A DNA stretch of 6,108 nucleotides. Origin: an uncultured Clostridia bacterium. Its GTDB lineage: Bacteria > Bacillota > Clostridia > Peptostreptococcales > Anaerovoracaceae. The stretch lies in NCBI GenBank assembly GCA_934278965.1, contig CAKQWL010000250.1, forward strand, positions 1 to 6,108, in the 5' to 3' direction. Below the pieces are notes generated by a model. The model saw only the letters and a list, made by a program, of their open reading frames with translations, was not told the DNA's origin and did no database searches. Shown here one piece after another: positions 1-5,474 of this stretch (its first letter is position 1; every line of letters starts with the position of its first letter). Made by a program: the position numbers and the translations under genes.

Positions 1-440
1 AAACAAAATTGCGGGTTTTACCCAATAAAAATATAGCACTTCAAGCGGTGTTCGTCAATGATTATTGGGAAAAATCTCTCAAAAGCAGGCTTCTTTTTCC
101 ACGGCATTCCATGGTGTTTTCCTCGTATTTTCTTTATTAGTGCGTCGTATTTTTTCTTACATTGCTGTACATTTTACATTCCTATTTATTATCTGCTGCA
201 TCTGCTGCCTCATCGGCGTTTTTTATCACTTCAGCTTCGGATGGGACGACGGGATCCTGTTTGACGGAATCTTGCCCGTGAAGAATTTGCGGCGGTTTGG
301 GCATTTCAGCGAATTTTCGGGGAAAGCTGTGAACGCCGTGAAATTTTCAGCGGAGAAAAAATTGGAATGGACCTGAATGATAGAAGAGAAAGTATTTTTC
401 TTTGTGAAAAAACATAAAAAAATAATATTTTTTTTAAAAA
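1..440. other. Intergenic region with no supported gene
   Basis: No coding region here has convincing support. The longest open frame (65-376, +) would start at a TTG without a ribosome binding site. It would give a 103-residue product with a hydrophobic, Cys-rich first half and no family I recognise. The first 230 bases are T-rich on the + strand. An 8-bp inverted repeat (CCCAATAA at 21-28, TTATTGGG at 62-69) is visible, but a match this short could be chance. Positions 400-445 are almost pure A/T runs directly before the promoter at 446 and may act as an UP element. The upstream gene, if any, ends before the window. Confidence 0.5.
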
Positions 441-445
441 ATGTA

Positions 446-474
446 TTGACAGAACACAAAAACGATGATAAACT
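446..474 (+). promoter_or_regulatory. Sigma-A type promoter of the T-box/ABC transporter operon
   Basis: A perfect -35 box TTGACA (446-451) is followed after exactly 17 nt by TAAACT (469-474). The TGA at 466-468 gives an extended -10 (TGn). A long A/T-rich stretch lies just upstream of the -35. Transcription should start near position 481, immediately before the T-box stem I sequence, which agrees with the leader assignment. Confidence 0.8.
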
Positions 475-480
475 TAGACC

Positions 481-801
481 AATTCAATAAGAAAACCTTT
501 GAGGGAGAAGTAAAGCTGATTGACGATTTCACAGCGAGTCCGGGACGGTGCGAGCCGGGTAGATGCAGGGTCAGCATAATGGGCTCCTGAGGGCGAGGGG
601 AAAGCCGGAAAATGCGGACGCGGCTGCAGCGGTTCATCTGTGGTGTGTGCGTGACGGTGAGTATCTGAGACGGGATTCCTCCGTGAATGGAAAGGAGTGT
701 GTTGGCACTCTGCTGAGAGGGTCAGTCGGAAGACTGGCCAAACAAGGTGGCACCGCAGGTTATGACCTGTCCTTGAGTGATCAAGGATGGGTCTTTTTGT
801 T
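481..801 (+). promoter_or_regulatory. T-box riboswitch, tRNA-Trp specific (transcription attenuation)
   Basis: This leader binds uncharged tRNA and then allows read-through into the transporter genes. Stem I: GCTGA (515-519) pairs with TCAGC (571-575), and GGAG (504-507) pairs with CTCC (584-587). These enclose the specifier loop, with the S-turn AGTA at 509-512 on the 5' side and codon TGG at 580-582 on the 3' side. The AG-bulge and distal-loop sequence is at about 532-559. An 8-bp stem III with a GGAA loop occupies 720-739. The T-box AAGGTGGCACCGC is at 744-756. Antiterminator: 743-747 pairs with 771-775 and 755-760 pairs with 765-770, leaving the 7-nt bulge UGGCACC (748-754). The bulge base C751 would pair with discriminator G73, which bacterial tRNA-Trp carries, so two independent positions indicate Trp. 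The specifier was placed by eye from the loop geometry. Confidence 0.92.
764..801 (+). terminator. T-box regulated intrinsic terminator
   Basis: GACCTGTCCTTG (764-775) pairs along all 12 bases, two of them G-U, with CAAGGATGGGTC (782-793). The loop is 6 nt, and TTTTTGTTT (794-802) follows. The 5' arm at 765-775 is the same segment needed for the antiterminator, so the two folds exclude each other. This is the classical T-box switch: charged tRNA-Trp should give termination here. Confidence 0.92.
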
Positions 802-835
802 TGCAGGGAACTACCCTCTGAAACTGCAGAGACAC

Positions 836-865
836 TTCAATTAAAACAAAGTCATTTTAATTGAA
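836..865 (+). repeat. Perfect 11-bp AT-rich inverted repeat beside the trpX ribosome binding site
   Basis: TTCAATTAAAA (836-846) and TTTTAATTGAA (855-865) are perfect inverted copies around an 8-nt centre. The right arm ends 1 nt before AGGAG (867-871) of the solute-binding protein gene. It lies downstream of the T-box terminator and is not part of the T-box consensus. It could form a weak hairpin near the start site, stabilise the mRNA, or be a protein-binding site; the sequence does not decide between these. Confidence 0.6.
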
Positions 866-879
866 AAGGAGAAGAAAAG

Positions 880-1872
880 ATGAAAGAGAGAATGAAGAAA
901 TTACTGGCAGCGGCAATGGTCCTGGTACTTTTGACAGCGGTACTTGCGGGATGCGGCGGAGGCGGCGAAACGGAGATGGTGAAGATCGGACTTGTACAAC
1001 TGATGGAACACCCGTCGCTGAATACGATTCGGGAGAGCATTCTGGACGGACTGGAAGAGAAGGGATTTAAAGACGGTGATAATATCAGCATTGATTATCA
1101 AAACGGCCAGAATGATATGAGCGTTATTAAGACGATTGTACAGACTTTTGTGGCGAATGAGTACGATATGATTATCGCGATCGCTACTCCGGCGGCGCAG
1201 GCGGCGCTTGGCGAGACGAGTGAGATTCCGATTATTTTCGCCGCGGTTACGGATCCGGTAGACGCGGGTTTGGTGGATGATCTGAACGCACCGGGCGGAA
1301 ATGTTACGGGAACATCCGATGAGGTTTCGGCGGAGATGATTATGGAACTGGCGGGTCGCATTACACCGGGATTCAAGACGATCGGCGCGCTTTACAGCTC
1401 CGGAGAAGACAATTCGGCTTCGGTGATCGCGGGATTGAAAAAGTATGCGGAAGAAAACGGTTACACGGTTGTAGAGTCGGCTGTTACCAATTCCGGTGAA
1501 GTGCAGCAGGCTGCACAGTACTTGGCGGATAAGGCAGATGTTGTTTATTCTCCGATTGACAACACTGTAGCATCGGCAATGTCCGTTGCGACCGATGTGT
1601 TTAATAAGGCCGGTATTCCGTTCTATGTCAGCGCGGATTCGATGGTAAAGGACGGCGGGCTTGCCACATACGGAATCGATTATACGGTTCTCGGAAAAGA
1701 AACGGGATATATGGCGGCAGAAGTGATCAACGGTGCATCTCCGGCAGAACTTCCGGTAAAGAAAATGAGTGATATGAGCATTTATGTGAATACGGATACT
1801 GCGAAGGCACTCAATATTGAAATTCCGCAGGATGTATTGGAAGAAGCAATTGTTTTTCCGGAACAGCAGTAG
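880..1872 (+). CDS. trpX: Tryptophan-type ABC transporter substrate-binding lipoprotein
   Basis: This is the extracellular solute-binding lipoprotein of an ABC importer, 330 residues, full length for the ABC_sub_bind (DUF534, PF04392) family. The start is set by AGGAG (867-871) 8 nt before the ATG. Residues 1-24 form a lipoprotein signal peptide (Lys/Arg-rich start, hydrophobic core, lipobox LAGC with Cys25), followed by a Gly-rich linker. The mature protein begins its first lobe at VKIGLVQ (34-40). Family-like motifs are ATPAAQA (102-108), AAVTDPVDAGLV (121-132), PGGNVTG (138-144), PIDNTVASAM (225-234) and GGLATYGIDY (259-268). Family members without T-box context have undefined ligands. Tryptophan is inferred here from the upstream Trp-specific T-box, an arrangement described for the predicted TrpXYZ transporters of Firmicutes. 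The permease and ATPase genes follow directly. Confidence 0.9.
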   Translation: MKERMKKLLAAAMVLVLLTAVLAGCGGGGETEMVKIGLVQLMEHPSLNTIRESILDGLEEKGFKDGDNISIDYQNGQNDMSVIKTIVQTFVANEYDMIIAIATPAAQAALGETSEIPIIFAAVTDPVDAGLVDDLNAPGGNVTGTSDEVSAEMIMELAGRITPGFKTIGALYSSGEDNSASVIAGLKKYAEENGYTVVESAVTNSGEVQQAAQYLADKADVVYSPIDNTVASAMSVATDVFNKAGIPFYVSADSMVKDGGLATYGIDYTVLGKETGYMAAEVINGASPAELPVKKMSDMSIYVNTDTAKALNIEIPQDVLEEAIVFPEQQ

Positions 1873-1903
1873 GCGGTATTAAAAAAGACAAGGAGATTTT
1901 ATT

Positions 1904-2800
1904 ATGATGACGGTGACAGCTCTGCTGGGATCGGTGGAGCTTGGAATGATCTATGCGGTACTGGCGCTCGGGGTGTTTCTCTCATTCCGAACGCTCAATA
2001 TGCCGGATCTTACGGTGGACGGGTCCGTTGTGACGGGGATGGCGGTATCTGCTGTTATCTGTGCCAGGGGAGGAAATCCGATTTTCGCCTTGTTCGGCGC
2101 CTTTGTCGGCGGTGCGGCGGCAGGGCTTCTGACAGGAATCCTGCATACCAAACTTAAGATTCAGGCAATCCTTGCGGGGATTTTGGTCATGCTGGCCTCT
2201 TATTCGATCAATCTGCGGATTATGGGCAAAACACCGAATATTCCGCTGACGAAGAGTGAGACCATCTATAAAGCGGCGGACCGGATCCTGCCGGCGCGTT
2301 ATTCGGGAATTGTACTCGGTGCAGTCGTTCTTCTGCTGGTGATCGCAGTGCTGTACTTTTTCCTTCAGACAAGGCTCGGATTTGTTTTTCGGGCGACGGG
2401 TGACAATGAGGATATGGTGAGAGCCTGCGGTGTTTCCTGCGATCGAATGAAGCTGCTCGGACTTGGGATTTCAAACGGACTGGTCGGTCTTTCAGGCGGA
2501 ATGCTCGCGCAGAATCAGGCGTTCGCGGATATCAACAGCGGTGTTGGAATGATGGTGATCGGTCTTGCATCGGTCATTCTGGGAGAAGTGATTTTCGGGA
2601 CAAACGGACTGCGCAGACGGCTGTTTGCGGCGGCGCTCGGAGCGATTCTCTACCGCGTCATTTTGGCGCAGGCGCTTTATCTCGGAATGGAATCGACCGA
2701 TCTGCGGCTTGTCTCCGCTGCCATTGTCGCGGCGGCTATGGCGCTCGGCCTTTTGGGTGAGAAAGGTGTCAGACGGACGAAAAGGAGGAAAGACGCATGA
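1904..2800 (+). CDS. ABC transporter permease, LivH-like (BPD_transp_2 family)
   Basis: This is the inner-membrane channel subunit of the importer, 298 residues, a normal size for the branched-chain amino acid/ribose type permeases (PF02653). AAGGAG (1890-1895) sits 8 nt before the chosen ATG; the second codon is also ATG and is an alternative start. Hydrophobic segments lie at about residues 7-28, 42-54, 60-82, 86-104, 134-155, 184-204, 214-232, 240-260 and 268-285. The cytoplasmic loop FRATGDNEDMVRACGV (162-177), following the long segment 134-155, resembles the LivH/LivM coupling region. The conserved GLSGGMLAQ and the long Gly-rich IGLASVILGEVIFG stretch (219-232) are also typical. The C-terminus is a basic tail. 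The gene begins 31 nt after the binding-protein gene and its stop overlaps the ATPase start (ATGA), suggesting translational coupling. It corresponds to one of the genes named trpY/trpZ elsewhere; I am not sure which, so no symbol is given. Confidence 0.92.
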   Translation: MMTVTALLGSVELGMIYAVLALGVFLSFRTLNMPDLTVDGSVVTGMAVSAVICARGGNPIFALFGAFVGGAAAGLLTGILHTKLKIQAILAGILVMLASYSINLRIMGKTPNIPLTKSETIYKAADRILPARYSGIVLGAVVLLLVIAVLYFFLQTRLGFVFRATGDNEDMVRACGVSCDRMKLLGLGISNGLVGLSGGMLAQNQAFADINSGVGMMVIGLASVILGEVIFGTNGLRRRLFAAALGAILYRVILAQALYLGMESTDLRLVSAAIVAAAMALGLLGEKGVRRTKRRKDA

Positions 2801-3582
2801 GTTTGCTGGAAATAAAGGAAGTCGTTAAAGTCTTCGGAGCCGGAACGGTCAATGAAAGAACCGCGCTGGACCGGGTCCGTCTCTCTCTGGAAGACGGAGA
2901 CTTTGTGACGGTCATCGGAAATAACGGCGCTGGAAAATCAACGCTTTTGAATTGTATCGCGGGCGTTTATCCGGTGGACAGCGGCACGATCCTGTTGGAC
3001 GGGAAGAATATCACAAAGCTGCCGGAATATAAACGGGCGGAGAATATCGGAAGAGTTTTTCAGGATCCGCTCAAGGGAACCGCATTTGATATGTCGAGTG
3101 AAGAAAATTTAGCGATCGCTTATTACAAGAACCGTTCACGCGGACTCCAGCCGGGACTGACCGGAAAGGACCGCCAGCTTTTTCGAGAGAAGCTCGCGAT
3201 GCTTGATATGGGACTCGAGGATAAAATGACGCAGAAGGTAAAGCTTTTGTCCGGAGGCCAAAGACAGGCACTGACGCTTTTTATGGCGGTGATTGCAGAG
3301 CCGAAGCTGCTCCTGCTGGACGAGCATACAGCAGCACTGGATCCGGCGGCGGCGGCGACCGTTCTTGCTTTAACGGATCGTTTCGCATCCAGGAGCGGGA
3401 TGTGCACCTTGATGATTACGCACAATATGAAAGACGCGCTTACTTACGGAAACAGGACTATTCTGATGAAAAGCGGCCGGATCTTAATGGATATTTCCGG
3501 TGCGGAACGCGAAGCAATGACCGTAGAAACGCTGATTGAGAAATTTAGTATCGACAGTGACCGGATGCTGCTGGAGGATTGA
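2797..3582 (+). CDS. ABC transporter ATP-binding protein of the Trp-type importer
   Basis: This is the cytoplasmic ATPase that powers the importer, 261 residues, full length. All nucleotide-binding motifs are intact: Walker A GNNGAGKST (41-49), Q-loop Gln89 in FQDP, signature LSGGQRQ (151-157), Walker B LLLLDE with catalytic Glu176, D-loop AALD (179-182) and the H-loop His209 in ITHN. The start is fixed by AAGGAGG (2782-2788) 8 nt before an ATG that overlaps the permease stop by 4 nt. The closest general family is the LivG/LivF and YtrB-like branch of amino acid importer ATPases. As only one ATPase gene is present, it most likely works as a homodimer with a permease homodimer. It is the last gene before the terminator at 3636. 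Confidence 0.93.
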   Translation: MSLLEIKEVVKVFGAGTVNERTALDRVRLSLEDGDFVTVIGNNGAGKSTLLNCIAGVYPVDSGTILLDGKNITKLPEYKRAENIGRVFQDPLKGTAFDMSSEENLAIAYYKNRSRGLQPGLTGKDRQLFREKLAMLDMGLEDKMTQKVKLLSGGQRQALTLFMAVIAEPKLLLLDEHTAALDPAAAATVLALTDRFASRSGMCTLMITHNMKDALTYGNRTILMKSGRILMDISGAEREAMTVETLIEKFSIDSDRMLLED

Positions 3583-3583
3583 G

Positions 3584-3623
3584 TCAGCATAATAAATCTA
3601 AATTCATCATAATAAGTCTAAAT
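3584..3623 (+). repeat. Two tandem copies of a 20-bp AT-rich repeat after the ABC operon
   Basis: Positions 3584-3603 and 3604-3623 are adjacent copies of TCANCATAATAARTCTAAAT, matching at 18 of 20 positions. The first copy starts 1 nt after the ATPase stop codon and the second ends 12 nt before the terminator stem. There is no coding sequence here and no function can be assigned from the sequence. Confidence 0.75.
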
Positions 3624-3635
3624 AATAAAGAATAG

Positions 3636-3672
3636 ATGCAGAAGCCCGAAAACGGTTTCTGCATTTTTCTTT
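3636..3672 (+). terminator. Intrinsic terminator of the ABC transporter operon
   Basis: ATGCAGAA (3636-3643) pairs with TTCTGCAT (3657-3664). A short internal mismatch and an inner CCG/CGG stem with an AAAA loop lie between. The 3' arm runs into TTTTTCTTT (3664-3672). This strong stem and T-tract separates the importer operon from the mgtE promoter that follows 17 nt later. Confidence 0.9.
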
Positions 3673-3688
3673 GAGGGTGTGAAAGTAG

Positions 3689-3718
3689 TTGCCAAACGGG
3701 AAACGGGAAGAGTATAAT
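3689..3718 (+). promoter_or_regulatory. Probable sigma-A promoter of mgtE
   Basis: TTGCCA (3689-3694) and a perfect TATAAT (3713-3718) are separated by 18 nt. They lie just after the upstream operon's terminator. Transcription would start near 3725, giving a leader of about 215 nt before mgtE. Confidence 0.7.
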
Positions 3719-3790
3719 AAATATGTATGCGTGCAGGTCTGCCGCAGGATGAAAATGACACCAAAGTACAACAGAGAGGAAGTGAGTGCC

Positions 3791-3874
3791 GTGGAACCTT
3801 TACCCAGAAGGAAAGAACAGATTTTTAAGGTAAATTTATTCCCGGCATTTTTACTTGCAGCGTTTGCGGTCTGA
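3791..3874 (+). CDS. Possible small leader peptide upstream of mgtE (hypothetical)
   Basis: This is a candidate 27-residue ORF in the mgtE leader. It starts at GTG with GAGGA (3776-3780) 10 nt upstream and ends in TGA. The product has a basic N-terminal half (PRRKEQIFK) and a hydrophobic C-terminal half (LFPAFLLAAFAV), as in a single-pass membrane peptide. In-frame ATGs at 3749 and 3755 would lengthen it to 41 or 39 residues but have poorer ribosome binding sites. I recognise no family. It ends 64 nt before the mgtE start, so it could be a regulatory upstream ORF or simply a chance frame. Such short frames are common by chance. Confidence 0.25.
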   Translation: MEPLPRRKEQIFKVNLFPAFLLAAFAV

Positions 3875-3938
3875 TACGGCGTTTTCTTCCGTGTCTGTCG
3901 GAGGTCGGGAAAATCCGAAGAATGAGAGGAACGGACCC

Positions 3939-5330
3939 ATGGAAAACGAAAAGACATTTGAAGAGGCATTTGATGAAATCTTAGAGGAGATTCTCGGGCT
4001 GATTCGGGAAAAAAAATATAAAGAAGCAAGAGATCTTTTGGTGGAGGGTCATAACGGCGCGGATATCGCGGAGCTTCTGGAAAGCATTGTGGATGAAGAA
4101 GGAATTGAAAAGAGTATTATCCTTTTCCGCATGCTGCCGAAGGATATTTCGGTGGAAGCCTTTGCTTATCTGCCGATCGATGACCAGGTAAACATTATCA
4201 ACGGGATTACGGATAAAGAAGTTCATTTTATCATGGATGAGATGGATTTCGATGATATGATCGACGTAATGGAAGAGCTTCCGGCCAATCTGGTGGACAA
4301 GATTTTAGAAAAGACACCGAAGGAAGAGCGGAAGCTGATCAATACTTTTCTGAATTATCCGGATGACTGCGCGGGCAGCATCATGACACCGGATTATATC
4401 AGTCTCAAGAAGGACATGACGGTCAAAGAGGCGCTCGCTTATATCCGCAGAGCAGGGATGGACTCGGAAACGGTGTATACCTGTTATGTCAAAGATGAAG
4501 GACGCAAATTGATCGGGATTGTTTCGCTCCGGACCCTGGTGCTTTCGGATGAAGAACTGACAATTCGCGAGATTATGCATGATGAGTATGTCTGTGCCAA
4601 CGTGTATGATGACCAGGAGCAGGTATCGGAGCTTTTTAAGAAATACGACTTTCTGGCGATTCCGGTTGTGGACAAGGAACACCGCCTTGTCGGAATCGTT
4701 ACGGTCGATGATATTCTGGATGTTATTGAGGAAGAGGCAACAGAGGACTTCGAGCGAATGGCCGGAATTATTGATGATTCCGACCGGGAGTATCTGGATA
4801 TGAGCGTGATTCATCATGCCAAGAGCCGGCTTCCGTGGTTGATTTTTCTGATGGTGTCCTCGATGATTACGGGGGCGATTATCACCCGGTTCGAGGCGGT
4901 CCTTTCGCAGGTAATCGTACTGGTCGCTTATATGCCGCTTCTGATGGGGACAGGGGGAAATACCGGGTCGCAGGCAGCAACTTTGATTATTCGAGGAATG
5001 ACGGTCGGTGAGATTGAGCTTTCGGATGTGCGGAAGGTGCTTTGGAAGGAAGTGCGCGTCAGCCTGGTCATCGGAATGGTTTTGAGCATGATCAATTTCC
5101 TGAAAATTATTCTGATTGACGGTCAGAGCGTTTTGATTGCCTCAACGGTGTGTTTGTCCATGCTGCTGATCGTTGTTTTTGCCAAGCTGATTGGAAGTCT
5201 GGTGCCGATGACGGCCAAAAAGATCGGAATAGACCCGGCGCTGATGGCAAATCCGATGATTTCTTCCGTGACGGATATGATTTCGGTGCTGACCTATTTC
5301 TTCCTGGCAGCGATGCTGCTTGGAATATGA
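3939..5330 (+). CDS. mgtE: Magnesium transporter MgtE
   Basis: MgtE is a homodimeric, Mg2+-gated Mg2+ channel of the cytoplasmic membrane. The product is 463 residues, full length. I chose the ATG with AGAGGA (3925-3930) 8 nt upstream; the frame is open further up to a TTG at 3855 but without a binding site. Domains in order: helical MgtE N domain (about 20-135, with many acidic residues), paired CBS domains (about 145-205 and 210-268, containing ITVDDIL-type VTVDDILDVIEEE at 254-266), an acidic plug/linker helix (about 270-298), then five membrane segments (about 299-316, 323-345, 372-393, 399-420, 435-460). The conserved TGGNTGSQ (338-345) and the selectivity Asp in SSVTDMIS (Asp446, equivalent to D432 of the Thermus protein by my alignment) are present. 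When cytosolic Mg2+ is high, the N and CBS domains are known to bind it and close the pore. No M-box riboswitch was seen in its leader. Confidence 0.96.
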   Translation: MENEKTFEEAFDEILEEILGLIREKKYKEARDLLVEGHNGADIAELLESIVDEEGIEKSIILFRMLPKDISVEAFAYLPIDDQVNIINGITDKEVHFIMDEMDFDDMIDVMEELPANLVDKILEKTPKEERKLINTFLNYPDDCAGSIMTPDYISLKKDMTVKEALAYIRRAGMDSETVYTCYVKDEGRKLIGIVSLRTLVLSDEELTIREIMHDEYVCANVYDDQEQVSELFKKYDFLAIPVVDKEHRLVGIVTVDDILDVIEEEATEDFERMAGIIDDSDREYLDMSVIHHAKSRLPWLIFLMVSSMITGAIITRFEAVLSQVIVLVAYMPLLMGTGGNTGSQAATLIIRGMTVGEIELSDVRKVLWKEVRVSLVIGMVLSMINFLKIILIDGQSVLIASTVCLSMLLIVVFAKLIGSLVPMTAKKIGIDPALMANPMISSVTDMISVLTYFFLAAMLLGI

Positions 5331-5347
5331 GGGATCGGATGACAAAG

Positions 5348-5415
5348 TGCACCGCGGTGCATCAGCATCGCTTGAAACGATGCTGAGCAATACGGCCTTC
5401 GGCAGAAAGCCGAAG
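5348..5415 (+). repeat. Three consecutive palindromes/hairpins after mgtE
   Basis: Three perfect inverted repeats follow each other: the 14-bp palindrome TGCACCGCGGTGCA (5348-5361); TCAGCATCG/CGATGCTGA (5362-5370 and 5378-5386, 7-nt loop); and CTTCGGC/GCCGAAG (5397-5403 and 5409-5415, 5-nt loop). None is followed by a T-run, so they are not ordinary intrinsic terminators on the + strand. They may stabilise the 3' end of the mgtE message or be an RNA-processing site between mgtE and nnrD; this is inference. Confidence 0.65.
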
Positions 5416-5424
5416 AAGCTGAAA

Positions 5425-5466
5425 GAAAGCTGAAAAAAGAAAAAAGAAAGCTGAAAAAAATAGAAA
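5425..5466 (+). repeat. 21-bp A/G-rich tandem direct repeat before nnrD
   Basis: The copies at 5425-5445 and 5446-5466 agree at 18 of 21 positions and both begin GAAAGCTGAAAAAA. A shorter relative, GAAGCTGAAA, precedes them at 5415-5424. The period is a multiple of three, and the frame shared with nnrD is open through both copies. In that frame they read as Lys/Glu-rich segments (ERKLKKEK, RKLKKIET), but no standard start codon lies upstream in this frame. Confidence 0.65.
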
Positions 5467-5474
5467 CGAAAAAT

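Noticed and set aside
21..69. CCCAATAA ... TTATTGGG inverted repeat at the window start
   Set aside because: Only 8 bp with a 33-nt spacer, in AT-rich DNA and not next to any gene or T-run; probably chance.
65..376. 103-codon open frame with a hydrophobic N-terminal half
   Set aside because: TTG start without a ribosome binding site, no recognisable family, no visible promoter, and a composition that follows the T-rich DNA. Kept only as part of the intergenic description.
3583..3593. 11-bp GTCAGCATAAT shared with the T-box specifier region at 570-580
   Set aside because: A few exact 11-mer matches are expected by chance in a window of this size, and the flanks do not match.
3855..3938. 28-residue N-terminal extension of MgtE starting at TTG 3855
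   Set aside because: The sequence is not MgtE-like and lacks a binding site, while the ATG at 3939 has AGAGGA at a correct distance.
3719..3938. M-box magnesium riboswitch before mgtE
   Set aside because: Looked for because of the gene, but its conserved core could not be seen by eye. A covariance search would be decisive.
4305..4817. 170-codon frame on the - strand inside mgtE
   Set aside because: Antisense shadow of the CBS-domain part of mgtE, with no ribosome binding site or recognisable domain.
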